NCBI GenBank assembly: GCA_964498755.1
Contig: CAZCIB010000046.1
Coordinates: forward strand, 1-18,450
Reading direction: 5' to 3'
DNA length: 18,450 nucleotides
Source: RZZS01 sp964498755
GTDB taxonomy: Bacteria > Pseudomonadota > Alphaproteobacteria > Micavibrionales > Micavibrionaceae
Of this stretch, positions 1 through 6,826 are shown piece after piece. Each line of letters begins with the position of its first letter. The stretch's first letter is position 1. The translations under genes were made by a program, and so were the position numbers. Below the pieces are notes generated by a model. The model worked only from the letters and a program-made list of their open reading frames with translations, was not told the origin of the DNA and searched no databases.

Positions 1-92
1 GCCATGATGCGTAAAATACTCTCCGCTTAACATAAGCTCACGCGATTCCCCTGGCTGTTGTGAATGAACTGTTGAAAGGGAAGTTAGGATAA

Positions 93-338
93 ATGACGCA
101 TGAACATCGTCTGCATTTTCAGCTAAAAGCCGGATTGGATCCGGAAGAACAGCAGGAAGCGCTTGGTCGAATACGAAAGCTGCCCGGCGTCAAGGATCTG
201 GCGCTGGCGGAAGGCGATGATCGGCGCATCGGAGTTGTGACGGAATCACCGCAAGACGCAAGCTGGCTGCATATCTGCATCGCCAGGAAATCTAATACTT
301 CCGCCGCAACGCTCGAACCCGAAACGCCGGGGCAGTAG
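93..338 (+). CDS. Small hypothetical protein, 81 aa
   Basis: I do not recognise this gene. It encodes a soluble acidic 81-residue protein with no signal peptide or membrane segment. The residue pattern (strand about 5-12, helix 17-30, strand 33-40, strand 45-50, helix 53-65, then a disordered Ser/Thr/Pro/Glu tail) would fit a small ferredoxin-like alpha/beta fold of the kind seen in heavy-metal-associated or ACT-like domains. No metal-binding CxxC motif is present, so this is inference from pattern only. The ATG is preceded by a purine-rich AGTTAGGA stretch at a suitable distance. It lies 105 bases upstream of the DUF4177 gene, with an AT-rich gap between them, so it may be a separate unit. 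An antisense open frame covers the same bases but has no convincing start signal. Confidence 0.55.
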   Translation: MTHEHRLHFQLKAGLDPEEQQEALGRIRKLPGVKDLALAEGDDRRIGVVTESPQDASWLHICIARKSNTSAATLEPETPGQ

Positions 339-443
339 ACAACCCTCACGCCGTTTTGTTAATTAAGTACAATTTCAACCTTTCCCTTCGCGCCGCCCTC
401 GCCTATGCTTTAATTTTGATATGGCCATTAGGGGAAAGTAATC

Positions 444-668
444 ATGTCCGAACAAAAATACGAATATAAGGTCGCTATCTACCGCGAGAGCATGCTGGGC
501 TCGCTATTTCTGGGCGGCTCCAAGGTTGATCCGGAGAAGTTTACGGATTTCCTGAACCGCAACGGCGCCGAAGGCTGGGAAGTCGTGACGATGGAGCGCG
601 AAATCCGTAGAATGCTCCTGTTCTTCAGCCGCGAGGCTTTTCTTTGCGTGATGAAACGTTCTGTGTAA
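444..668 (+). CDS. DUF4177 domain protein
   Basis: This is a 74-residue soluble protein that looks like the DUF4177 family: an N-terminal EYKV strand (residues 7-10), a VDPEKF helix start (28-33) and the family's typical GAEGWEVV block (41-48). The biochemical role of the family is unknown. The ATG follows GGGGAAAGT, a good ribosome binding site. The stop is 13 bases before the start of the next gene, a membrane protein, and the TerD-like gene follows 9 bases after that, so the three are probably co-transcribed. The C-terminal part (residues 53-74), with RRMLLFFSREAFLCVMKR, is unusually hydrophobic and basic and could touch the membrane or the membrane partner. That last point is inference. 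Confidence 0.75.
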   Translation: MSEQKYEYKVAIYRESMLGSLFLGGSKVDPEKFTDFLNRNGAEGWEVVTMEREIRRMLLFFSREAFLCVMKRSV

Positions 669-681
669 GGCTTGCAGGGTC

Positions 682-1089
682 ATGAACCGCATACAGATGC
701 TCTCATCGCTGATTATCACGCTGATCGTGCTTTCCGCCACTGTTATCATAGCGCGGATGTGGGGCGTTGCCTTTGTTGATGATTATGTGCTGGCGAAAAC
801 GCTGGGATCGTTCTTTGTAGCTGGATTTATGGCGGCCTTCGCCGTGATGATCCTTTATGATTTCGACGGCCACAAAATGAAAAAGCTGCTGACGACGCTG
901 CTTATTCTGGCCGAAGGTCTCGGCGCGCTTGTGCTGCTCCAGCTCTGGGCGCATATTATGGACTGGTGGACGTTTACAAAAGTCGCCGGAACCGTCATCG
1001 TGATCGGCGGGGTCGTCGCGTTTATCATGGCGGCGGTTGAAGACCTCGACGAAGACAAAGACTTGAAGAAACGTAATTTTCTGGATTAG
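682..1089 (+). CDS. Four-helix inner-membrane protein of unknown function
   Basis: This 135-residue protein has four clear hydrophobic segments, at about residues 7-25, 39-59, 69-90 and 97-118. It ends in a strongly charged tail (EDLDEDKDLKKR, about 119-130). Charged residues DFDGHKMKK lie in the loop between helices 2 and 3. I do not recognise a named family. The reading frame sits between the DUF4177 gene (13-base gap) and the TerD-domain gene (9-base gap), which argues for a shared transcript and perhaps a shared membrane complex. The acidic tail could be a site for a cytoplasmic partner or for cations such as calcium, which TerD proteins bind. That is speculation from context. Confidence 0.7.
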   Translation: MNRIQMLSSLIITLIVLSATVIIARMWGVAFVDDYVLAKTLGSFFVAGFMAAFAVMILYDFDGHKMKKLLTTLLILAEGLGALVLLQLWAHIMDWWTFTKVAGTVIVIGGVVAFIMAAVEDLDEDKDLKKRNFLD

Positions 1090-1098
1090 GAGACCATA

Positions 1099-1773
1099 AT
1101 GGCAGGATTGGCGAAAGGCGATAAAACAAAGCTCGATTACTCAATTGAGGCGCGCCAGCGGATTTGTATCGGAATCAGCTGGGACGCTATTGAGGAAAAC
1201 GTCGAAAGGCCTGAAGTCTATCATCATGCCCCGTCCAAAGCGGACGAAAATGAAGAGAATGTAATCAACCCCTACGGCTACGATATTGACGCCGAAATCG
1301 GAAAGGTCACGGAAACATTTGACGTCGACTTGATCTGTCTGATTTTTAATGCGGAGGGCGAACTTGTCGACGCGGTCTCGCCTATGGATGGCGAGGAAGT
1401 CGACCAGACCGGAAAAATTTATCATAGCGGCGATGAGCGCCACGGCGCCAGCATTAACGACGACGAAATGATCGCCGTTGAACTGAAAGACCTGCCCGAG
1501 CATGTGCATCATATGGTTTTTCTGTCAATCATTCAGAGCGGTCATGATTTTTCCTACATACAAAACCCCGAGGCGCGCGTTTACGATTCGAAGCGCAATA
1601 CGGATATGCTGGCCGAACCGATTGTCGGACCGAACACGGACGGGCAGACGGCCTATATTATGTGCCGCATATACCGGGGAGAAGAAGACTGGATGATCCA
1701 TCATATTGGTGAATTTCGCGTCGATACCGACGTCGCCGACTGGGGCGAGGAAGTTAAGCCGTTTTTGGCCTGA
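1099..1773 (+). CDS. TerD-domain (tellurium-resistance/stress) protein
   Basis: The 224-residue protein has the TerD fold pattern: an early strand RICIGISWDA (21-30), FDVDLICLIFNAEGELVDAV (74-93), KIYHSGDERHG (106-116), a DDE acidic turn (121-123), an ELKDLPEHVHHMVFLSII strand region (128-145), and a C-terminal IYRGEEDW block (191-198). In characterised TerD proteins the acidic loops bind calcium and the genes are tied to tellurite, phage and envelope stress. Residues 31-66 form an acidic insertion (ERPEVYHH... NEENVINPYGYDIDAE) between the first strand and the main core, which is not typical of short TerD proteins. AGGAG lies 7 bases before the ATG. No terABCZ genes are nearby. Its partners here are the DUF4177 and four-helix membrane genes. 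Confidence 0.8.
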   Translation: MAGLAKGDKTKLDYSIEARQRICIGISWDAIEENVERPEVYHHAPSKADENEENVINPYGYDIDAEIGKVTETFDVDLICLIFNAEGELVDAVSPMDGEEVDQTGKIYHSGDERHGASINDDEMIAVELKDLPEHVHHMVFLSIIQSGHDFSYIQNPEARVYDSKRNTDMLAEPIVGPNTDGQTAYIMCRIYRGEEDWMIHHIGEFRVDTDVADWGEEVKPFLA

Positions 1774-1823
1774 CCTGATCATCTTGATCTGGCTTCTGAT
1801 TTCTGTTACCTAGAGCCTGATAA

Positions 1824-1915
1824 GGAGACGTGGCCGAGCGGCTGAAGGCGACGGTTTGCTAAATCGTTATACGGTTTACCCCGTATCGAGGGTTCGAATC
1901 CCTCCGTCTCCGCCA
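1824..1915 (+). tRNA. tRNA-Ser (anticodon GCT)
   Basis: A class II tRNA can be folded by eye. The acceptor GGAGACG (1824-1830) pairs with CGTCTCC (1905-1911), followed by discriminator G and an encoded CCA (1913-1915). The anticodon stem ACGGT/ATCGT closes a seven-base loop with GCT at 1858-1860, reading AGC/AGT serine codons. A long variable arm has TACGG/CCGTA. The T arm GAGGG/CCCTC encloses TTCGAAT (1893-1899). A weak TTGATC at 1784-1789 with a poor -10 lies upstream. Confidence 0.97.
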
Positions 1916-1946
1916 CCCTGCGCGTCTGAAGTGACAGGCTGGATTT

Positions 1947-1978
1947 GGTCTGCGATCATCATTTAACGCTCACAGACC
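1947..1978 (+). promoter_or_regulatory. Inverted repeat just before the FNT start codon
   Basis: GGTCTG (1947-1952) and CAGACC (1973-1978) form a perfect six-base inverted repeat with a 20-base loop, 10 bases before the ATG of the transporter gene. In RNA the right arm would sit immediately next to the weak GAG ribosome binding site, so it could be an operator or a translation-modulating hairpin. There is no T-run, so a terminator for the tRNA is unlikely. The function is inference. Confidence 0.3.
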
Positions 1979-1988
1979 GAGATACGCC

Positions 1989-2789
1989 ATGAATGACAAA
2001 CATCGCCGAAAAGAGTCCCAAAGCGAGGAAGTCCTTAAGAGAAAGCGCATCAGCGCGACGGACATTCACGATACGATTTCCGCAGAAGGCCGGAATGAAC
2101 TCACGCGGCCCGTTCAATCGCTGGCGTTTTCCGGTCTTGCCGCAGGCATTTGCATCAGCTTTTCTTTATTTACCGAGGGGTTTCTCAGGCTGCATGGCGG
2201 CGGGAATTTCCTTCTGGAAAATCTTGGCTATACCGCCGGTTTCCTTATCGTCATTATGTCCCGGTTTCAGTTGTTCACCGAAAATACGCTCAGCGCGATA
2301 CTGCCGACGCTTGAGCGTTTTTGCCCCCGGACGATCGCGCGCACAATGAAATTATGGGGCGTTGTCCTGACGTTCAATTTACTTGGCACGCTCATTGTCG
2401 CGCTGTTAATTCACAATTTCGCGTTTTTCAGTCCCGAACAAATTCGCGCATTTTTAGAGATATCCGAACACGCGGTCAGCGCCGATTTTAGCGAAGTCCT
2501 GCTTCGGGCCGTGCCAGCGGGCTTTCTGATCGCTGCGCTTGTCTGGATGCTGCCCAGCGCAAACGGCGCGAAGTTCTGGCTGATTTTCTCCATGACGTAC
2601 ATTATCGCGCTTGGCGAATTTGCCCATGTGGTCGCGGGATCGACGGAAGCGTTCCTGCTTATGGTGAGCGGCGCTATCGAGGTTTCAGCGGGACTGACTT
2701 ATCTTGCCGGCGCATGTCTCGGGAACATTATCGGCGGCGCCGGGTTGTTCGCCATGATCGCCTATGAGCAGGTTAAGGAAGAAATTTAA
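1989..2789 (+). CDS. Formate/nitrite transporter family protein (YfdC-like)
   Basis: This is a 266-residue polytopic inner-membrane protein of the FNT family, pentameric channels for small monovalent anions such as formate, nitrite or hydrosulfide. A charged N-terminal tail (1-38) is followed by about six hydrophobic segments. RFQLFTENTLSAILPTL (92-108) matches the loop signature of the YfdC branch rather than the classical FocA/NirC form. FAHVVAGS (211-218) contains the central pore histidine position (H213), and GNIIGGAGLFA (245-255) is the C-terminal FNT signature. The substrate of the YfdC branch is not settled, so I assign no gene symbol. The gene stands alone downstream of tRNA-Ser with only a weak GAG ribosome site. 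A second start-frame ORF beginning at 1993 is a shadow. Confidence 0.85.
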   Translation: MNDKHRRKESQSEEVLKRKRISATDIHDTISAEGRNELTRPVQSLAFSGLAAGICISFSLFTEGFLRLHGGGNFLLENLGYTAGFLIVIMSRFQLFTENTLSAILPTLERFCPRTIARTMKLWGVVLTFNLLGTLIVALLIHNFAFFSPEQIRAFLEISEHAVSADFSEVLLRAVPAGFLIAALVWMLPSANGAKFWLIFSMTYIIALGEFAHVVAGSTEAFLLMVSGAIEVSAGLTYLAGACLGNIIGGAGLFAMIAYEQVKEEI

Positions 2790-2820
2790 GGGCGGATTCG
2801 CGCCGGGCTTACGCGAAACA

Positions 2821-2848
2821 TTTACTCATACGCTAAAATCTGTATGAT
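2821..2848 (+). promoter_or_regulatory. Candidate sigma70 promoter for the 2888-6048 operon
   Basis: TTTACT (2821-2826) and TATGAT (2843-2848) with a 16-base spacer resemble -35 and -10 boxes (4/6 and 5/6 matches). They lie about 40 bases before the first ATG of the four-gene run. A TTCGCG/CGCGAA inverted repeat (2797-2817) just upstream could mark the end of the transporter transcript, though it lacks a T-run. Confidence 0.4.
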
Positions 2849-2887
2849 TTCATCTCATTGAACACGTTAACACAACAGCAGGATGCC

Positions 2888-3130
2888 ATGAGCGAAGAAG
2901 AAGAGACAAAGAAAACCACCACCAAGACGACAACCAAAAAGGAAGAGCCTTCAACGGAAGCCGAAAGCAAGACAAAGGTCAAAGCCGAAGAAACGGAAAA
3001 ATCTGGTGAAAGCTGCCCCGTTAAAATGGATGACGTAAAAAATCATCTGATGAAAACCTATACAGTGGCTCTGCCCGGTTGGGGCTGGGCCGTGGCGGCG
3101 CTGTTTGTCCTGATCGCCCTGATTGCGTAG
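2888..3130 (+). CDS. Small Lys/Thr/Glu-rich tail-anchored membrane protein
   Basis: This 80-residue protein is unrecognised. Residues 1-50 are low-complexity and highly charged (repeated TTKTTTKK and EE/KA stretches). A short segment with CPVKMDDVKNHLMK (about 53-66) follows, and the chain ends in a single hydrophobic helix, LPGWGWAVAALFVLIALIA, running to the last residue. That layout suggests a C-tail-anchored inner-membrane protein with its charged part in the cytoplasm. I chose the ATG at 2888 over a TTG at 2858 because CAGGA sits in the right place for it. The TAG stop at 3128-3130 touches the ATG of the SGNH hydrolase with no bases between them, so translation of the two is probably coupled. 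The Lys codons lean to AAG/AAA runs, giving a locally purine-rich message. Confidence 0.65.
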   Translation: MSEEEETKKTTTKTTTKKEEPSTEAESKTKVKAEETEKSGESCPVKMDDVKNHLMKTYTVALPGWGWAVAALFVLIALIA

Positions 3131-3820
3131 ATGGGCAAGCTGTTTTTTTTTGGAGACAGCATTACAGCAGGAGCCTGGGATACCCTTGGAGGCTGGGCTG
3201 CGCGCGTGTGCGGCAATGTCATGGATATGACGATGGAGGCCTTGGATTCTGGTTCCGAGTTTTACTGCATGCCCTATAATCTTGGCGTATCCGGCAACTC
3301 CATACCGGACCTTCTTGCGCGGCTTGATGACGATATTCGCAGACGCGTAAACCCGGATGATCCTGACGAGCCGGTTCAGCTGGTTTTCGCCATCGGCGCA
3401 AATGACAGCGTCTGGCTGAATGATGAAGGCCGTCCGCTCTATACAAGCGAAACGTTCGAGAAAAATCTCAAGGCTTTGACGGACCGTTCGCAGAAATGGA
3501 CTAAAAATATCAGCTTCATCGGCCTGATGCCTGTGGAGCAGGAGAAAGTCGATCCTTGCCCCTGGGCCCCGGACAAATCATATAAAAACGAGTGCGTCAG
3601 GCTGGTCGAAGATCAAATTTCCGCTTTTTGCCAAGGTAACGGCTATGAATTTTTACCCGTTTTTGAAAGTTGGTCGAATGTTCCGGATTACCCAAGCTTG
3701 CTTTATGACGGGCTGCACCCCAACTCTAAGGGGCATGAGAAAATGGCCGGGGAGATTTCGGAATTTTTAATGGGTGAACATTTTATCCAGTTCCATTCCT
3801 GCGCTGGTCAGGATACCTAG
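3131..3820 (+). CDS. SGNH/GDSL-family hydrolase, cytoplasmic
   Basis: This 229-residue protein carries all SGNH blocks: FGDSITAG with nucleophile S10, LGVSGNS with G55 in the oxyanion region, GAND with N91, and DGLHPN with D193 and H196. The family hydrolyses ester or thioester bonds (lipases, acyl-CoA thioesterases, carbohydrate esterases). The substrate cannot be read from sequence. There is no signal peptide, so it should act in the cytoplasm, possibly next to the membrane through the tail-anchored protein encoded immediately upstream. It has no ribosome binding site of its own worth the name, which fits coupling to the upstream stop. The aminopeptidase gene follows after 27 bases. Confidence 0.88.
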   Translation: MGKLFFFGDSITAGAWDTLGGWAARVCGNVMDMTMEALDSGSEFYCMPYNLGVSGNSIPDLLARLDDDIRRRVNPDDPDEPVQLVFAIGANDSVWLNDEGRPLYTSETFEKNLKALTDRSQKWTKNISFIGLMPVEQEKVDPCPWAPDKSYKNECVRLVEDQISAFCQGNGYEFLPVFESWSNVPDYPSLLYDGLHPNSKGHEKMAGEISEFLMGEHFIQFHSCAGQDT

Positions 3821-3847
3821 CAAGCAAGATGAACAAGTAAACTGAGC

Positions 3848-5278
3848 ATGACCGAAGACTCTTTTCTGATATTTCCAATGCCACAGGATGACGCCGGAGA
3901 CAGGCATCAGGTTGAAATCATCCCCGTAACGGTCTCGACGCTGGAGAGCGTGTTCGAGACGCTTCCTGAACATGCGAAAATGTTCGAGGAATCCGGTTTA
4001 ACCGGCCGCCCCGTTCAGACAGCCGTAACGCATGATGAAAAAGGTCGCCTGTCCAAAATTCTCGTCGGCGTGCATGATCCCGTACAGATCTACGATTTTG
4101 CCGCGGCGGCGCAAAAGGCCAGAGACAACATCCGCAAGGACAGGCTGGAACGGTATGTTTTCAGCCTACGCGCCGGTGAACTTGACAGGGAAGATATCAA
4201 TAACGCCTGCATAGGCTGGTATCTGGGTTGTTACGCGTTTTCGCACTTTAAAACCGAGGAGCCAGCGCCGCCCTGCCCGCAATTGCTGTGGCCCGAAAAC
4301 GCTGATAGAAACCGCGTAGAAGCTTTCCTTGAAAGCCTTTACGTCACGCGCAACCTGATTAATCTGCCCGCAAACGTACTCGGACCTGAAGAGCTTGCTT
4401 TTTACGCCGCGAAGATCGCTGAAAAACATGACGCTGAAATTAGCGTTCTGAGCGATGAAGAATTATGCGAGTCTTTTCCGCTTGTCTGGGCGGTCGGGGA
4501 CTCTTCGCCGCGCCGCCCGAGATTAATCGATTTCAGCTGGGGCAACACGGAACATCCGAAAATTACGCTTGTGGGGAAAGGCGTTGTCTTTGACACCGGC
4601 GGGCTTGACCTGAAACCGCACAGCGCCATGGAGCTCATGAAGAAGGATATGGGCGGCGCGGCGCATGCGCTTGGCTTAGCCATCCTGATTATGAAGCTTG
4701 ACCTGCCCGTGCGCCTGCGCGTGATCATTCCAGCGGTTGAGAACTGCGTTTCCGGCCGGGCGTTCCGGCTCGGGGACGTTTTGCGCACGCGCAAAGGCCT
4801 TACGGTCGAAAACGGAAATACGGACGCGGAAGGCCGCCTTATCCTCGCAGACTGCCTGACGCTGGCGAGCGAAGACGATCCCGGCCTGATCGTGGATTTC
4901 GCAACCCTGACCGGTTCGGCGCGCGCCGGGCTCGGCTTTGACATCCCGGCTTTCTTTTGCACGGATGACGCAATGATGAATGAACTCAGGGAAATTTCAT
5001 TCATGGTGCAGGATCCCATCTGGCCGTTGCCGCTATGGAGCCCTTATAAAAAAGACCTGAAAGGCGACGTCGCCGATCTAAGCAATGTCGGCAAAGGCCG
5101 GGGCGACGCCATTCATGCGGCCCTGTTTTTAAAGGAATTCATACACGGCTCCCCCGACTGGGTGCATCTCGATATCTATGCATGGGAAAATACCGGCAAG
5201 CCGGGCCGGCCTAAAGGCGGCGCGGAAACGTCCTTGCGAACGCTCTTCCACTTCATCGAACAGCGCTTTGGCCAATGA
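3848..5278 (+). CDS. Leucyl aminopeptidase family M17
   Basis: This is a 476-residue cytosolic M17 metallo-aminopeptidase, which removes N-terminal residues from peptides using two divalent metal ions. The C-terminal catalytic domain is intact: K244, D249, K256 and D267 in the GKGVVFDTGG...KKDMGG region, then the family signature NTDAEGRL with D326, E328 and R330. These lie at a constant offset of 26 from the E. coli PepA residues as I recall them. NLPANVLGP (172-180) marks the start of the catalytic part. The N-terminal domain (1-160) is divergent, as in many alphaproteobacterial members. The stop overlaps the ATG of the NlpC/P60 gene by ATGA, a pairing I know as common in alphaproteobacteria. 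The symbol pepA or pepB is left open because the N-terminal half does not decide it. Confidence 0.93.
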   Translation: MTEDSFLIFPMPQDDAGDRHQVEIIPVTVSTLESVFETLPEHAKMFEESGLTGRPVQTAVTHDEKGRLSKILVGVHDPVQIYDFAAAAQKARDNIRKDRLERYVFSLRAGELDREDINNACIGWYLGCYAFSHFKTEEPAPPCPQLLWPENADRNRVEAFLESLYVTRNLINLPANVLGPEELAFYAAKIAEKHDAEISVLSDEELCESFPLVWAVGDSSPRRPRLIDFSWGNTEHPKITLVGKGVVFDTGGLDLKPHSAMELMKKDMGGAAHALGLAILIMKLDLPVRLRVIIPAVENCVSGRAFRLGDVLRTRKGLTVENGNTDAEGRLILADCLTLASEDDPGLIVDFATLTGSARAGLGFDIPAFFCTDDAMMNELREISFMVQDPIWPLPLWSPYKKDLKGDVADLSNVGKGRGDAIHAALFLKEFIHGSPDWVHLDIYAWENTGKPGRPKGGAETSLRTLFHFIEQRFGQ

Positions 5279-6048
5279 CGCAGGAACTCATTTGTACAGT
5301 CCCTGTCACGGATATTCTTGAAACGCCGCAAAACAGAGCTGAAATACGCAAGGGCGAATCGCAGCTGCTTTTTGGCGAGTCTTTCGTGACGGAGAAAGAA
5401 GACAAAAACTATTTTCATGGCATATCAAGCCACGACGGTTATAAAGGCTGGGTACGCAAGGAATGCCTCGCGCCGCAGAAAAACAAAGCAACGCATTTTG
5501 TTGCCGCATTAAGCGCGCTGGTCTACCCGGAGGCCAGCGCAATGGCGCGCCCGATCCTGAACCTCAGCTTTCTGTCCCGGCTGATTATTGAGGACGGATC
5601 CCGAAAAAGCGGCTTTCTCTGGTGCGCCGGTACGGGGTGGGTTCCGGAGCAGCACGTGTCTCCGCTTTCAGAGCTTGGGCCGCATAATGACGTTGTTGAT
5701 ACGGCGATGCGCTTCATACATGCGCCTTACCGCTATGGCGGGCGGCTGGCGTGGGGGCTGGATTGCTCGGCCCTTGTCCAGCTCGCCCTGAATCATGCAG
5801 GTTATTCCGCGCCGCGGGACAGTCATGAACAGCAAGAACAGACTGGGCAAGACATTTATCGCAAGGACCGGCAACGCGGCGATCTCGTCTTCTTTCCCGG
5901 TCATGTCGGCATTATGCTCTCGGAAGATACGGTCATTAACGCGACGACCCGGAAAATGAGCGTCGTGCTGGAAACGCTCGAAGAGCTTGAAGAAATCTAC
6001 GGCGCGGCGCTTTGCTTTAAAAGAGTTCCGGCTTACGGCTCGATATAA
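5275..6048 (+). CDS. NlpC/P60 cysteine peptidase with SH3-like N-terminus
   Basis: This 257-residue protein has an SH3-like N-terminal part (about 1-130, with GYKGWVRKECL and TGWVPEQHVSPL as typical strand ends) and a C-terminal NlpC/P60 (C40) domain. The nucleophile is C164 in GLDCSALVQ and the histidine is H210 in GDLVFFPGHVGIML. At the third, polar position the chain reads INATTRKMSV, so the usual histidine is replaced by N222. Such enzymes cut D-Glu-diaminopimelate links in muropeptides. No signal peptide is present, so a role in cytoplasmic muropeptide recycling together with the M17 peptidase is likely. The start overlaps the upstream stop (ATGA). The last 16 bases overlap the 3' end of the convergent lipoprotein gene. 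Confidence 0.9.
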   Translation: MTQELICTVPVTDILETPQNRAEIRKGESQLLFGESFVTEKEDKNYFHGISSHDGYKGWVRKECLAPQKNKATHFVAALSALVYPEASAMARPILNLSFLSRLIIEDGSRKSGFLWCAGTGWVPEQHVSPLSELGPHNDVVDTAMRFIHAPYRYGGRLAWGLDCSALVQLALNHAGYSAPRDSHEQQEQTGQDIYRKDRQRGDLVFFPGHVGIMLSEDTVINATTRKMSVVLETLEELEEIYGAALCFKRVPAYGSI

Positions 6049-6752
6049 AGCGGCTGCGATCCGGCATAGGCTTCGCCATATTGATCACCATTATTTTGGC
6101 GCCCGGCTTTCGGCTCAATATCTTGCGGAGCCACTATCCGCGGATTATAGAGCTCCGTCAGCTCATCCGGAGTCATCGTCTCTGAAAAGGCCTGCTCCAC
6201 GATTTCCGCGCCTGCGTCATATTCCGAGCCCATATCGCCGCGCTTGCGAATATGAGGCATTGGCGCGCCGACGTCATTAGACAAACGCGGTATCTCAGGC
6301 CGGAATTCCTCAGGCAAATACGCGCCATGTCCGTCCGGCTTGGTCGCATAGCGTACCGGCAACGGCATTGACCTGACCGGCGTATCTGAAAAATCAATGG
6401 AGACAATCGAGGGATATTCATACATCGCGCCCGTCCGGTAATCGAAATAAAGTCCGGGCACAAGACCATTTGCAACATTTAACATCGCCGCGTCATTCGT
6501 CTTTGGATAAACAGTTACCATTTTTGACCGGTTGCCAGGGGCCAGACATTTTATGTCCATCGGCTCGGTTGACTTTGCGATGTGGACTGTCTCCGGGGGC
6601 CTGACGGCGTACCTGCGCCCGGCGTATTCCAGATAACACACCGAATGCGCGCCGCCCGGCGTTTCGATATGCATTTCATGAATAGACCCCTCAACCGCGT
6701 ACGCGCAGGCCGAGAGCAAAAGAGCGAGAGACAAGGCAAAAAGTTTTTTCAT
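6033..6752 (-). CDS. Predicted lipoprotein, unknown function
   Basis: This 239-residue protein begins with a lipoprotein signal peptide: MKK, a hydrophobic core, and the lipobox LSAC with lipidated C16. The +2 residue is Ala, which fits outer-membrane sorting. Residues 17-110 look like a beta-rich domain with two further cysteines (about 39 and 69). The remainder is Pro-rich, ending in a Gln/Asn/Gly-rich tail. I do not recognise a family. No Shine-Dalgarno sequence is visible before the ATG. A TATAAG element at 6786-6791 could be the -10 box. The gene lies downstream of clpB on the same strand (74-base gap) and overlaps the NlpC/P60 gene tail to tail, with no terminator between them. Confidence 0.75.
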   Translation of the reverse strand: MKKLFALSLALLLSACAYAVEGSIHEMHIETPGGAHSVCYLEYAGRRYAVRPPETVHIAKSTEPMDIKCLAPGNRSKMVTVYPKTNDAAMLNVANGLVPGLYFDYRTGAMYEYPSIVSIDFSDTPVRSMPLPVRYATKPDGHGAYLPEEFRPEIPRLSNDVGAPMPHIRKRGDMGSEYDAGAEIVEQAFSETMTPDELTELYNPRIVAPQDIEPKAGRQNNGDQYGEAYAGSQPLYIEP

Positions 6753-6826
6753 GAGCGTTGCACGGAGAAGCGCGTGGGTTACAAACTTATAGTAAATGAA
6801 TTAACGCAACGTGTCGAGCGGGACGC

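Noticed and set aside
1..30. Short open frame from the window edge to TAA at 28-30
   Set aside because: It may be the last codons of an upstream gene, but ten codons are too few to support a call.
1824..1915. tRNA-Ser as an integration site for a mobile element
   Set aside because: No integrase and no repeat of the tRNA 3' end was found downstream within the window.
4402..5019. 205-codon minus-strand frame inside the M17 gene
   Set aside because: Shadow of the strongly conserved catalytic domain; the Ser/Arg-rich translation is typical of antisense frames.
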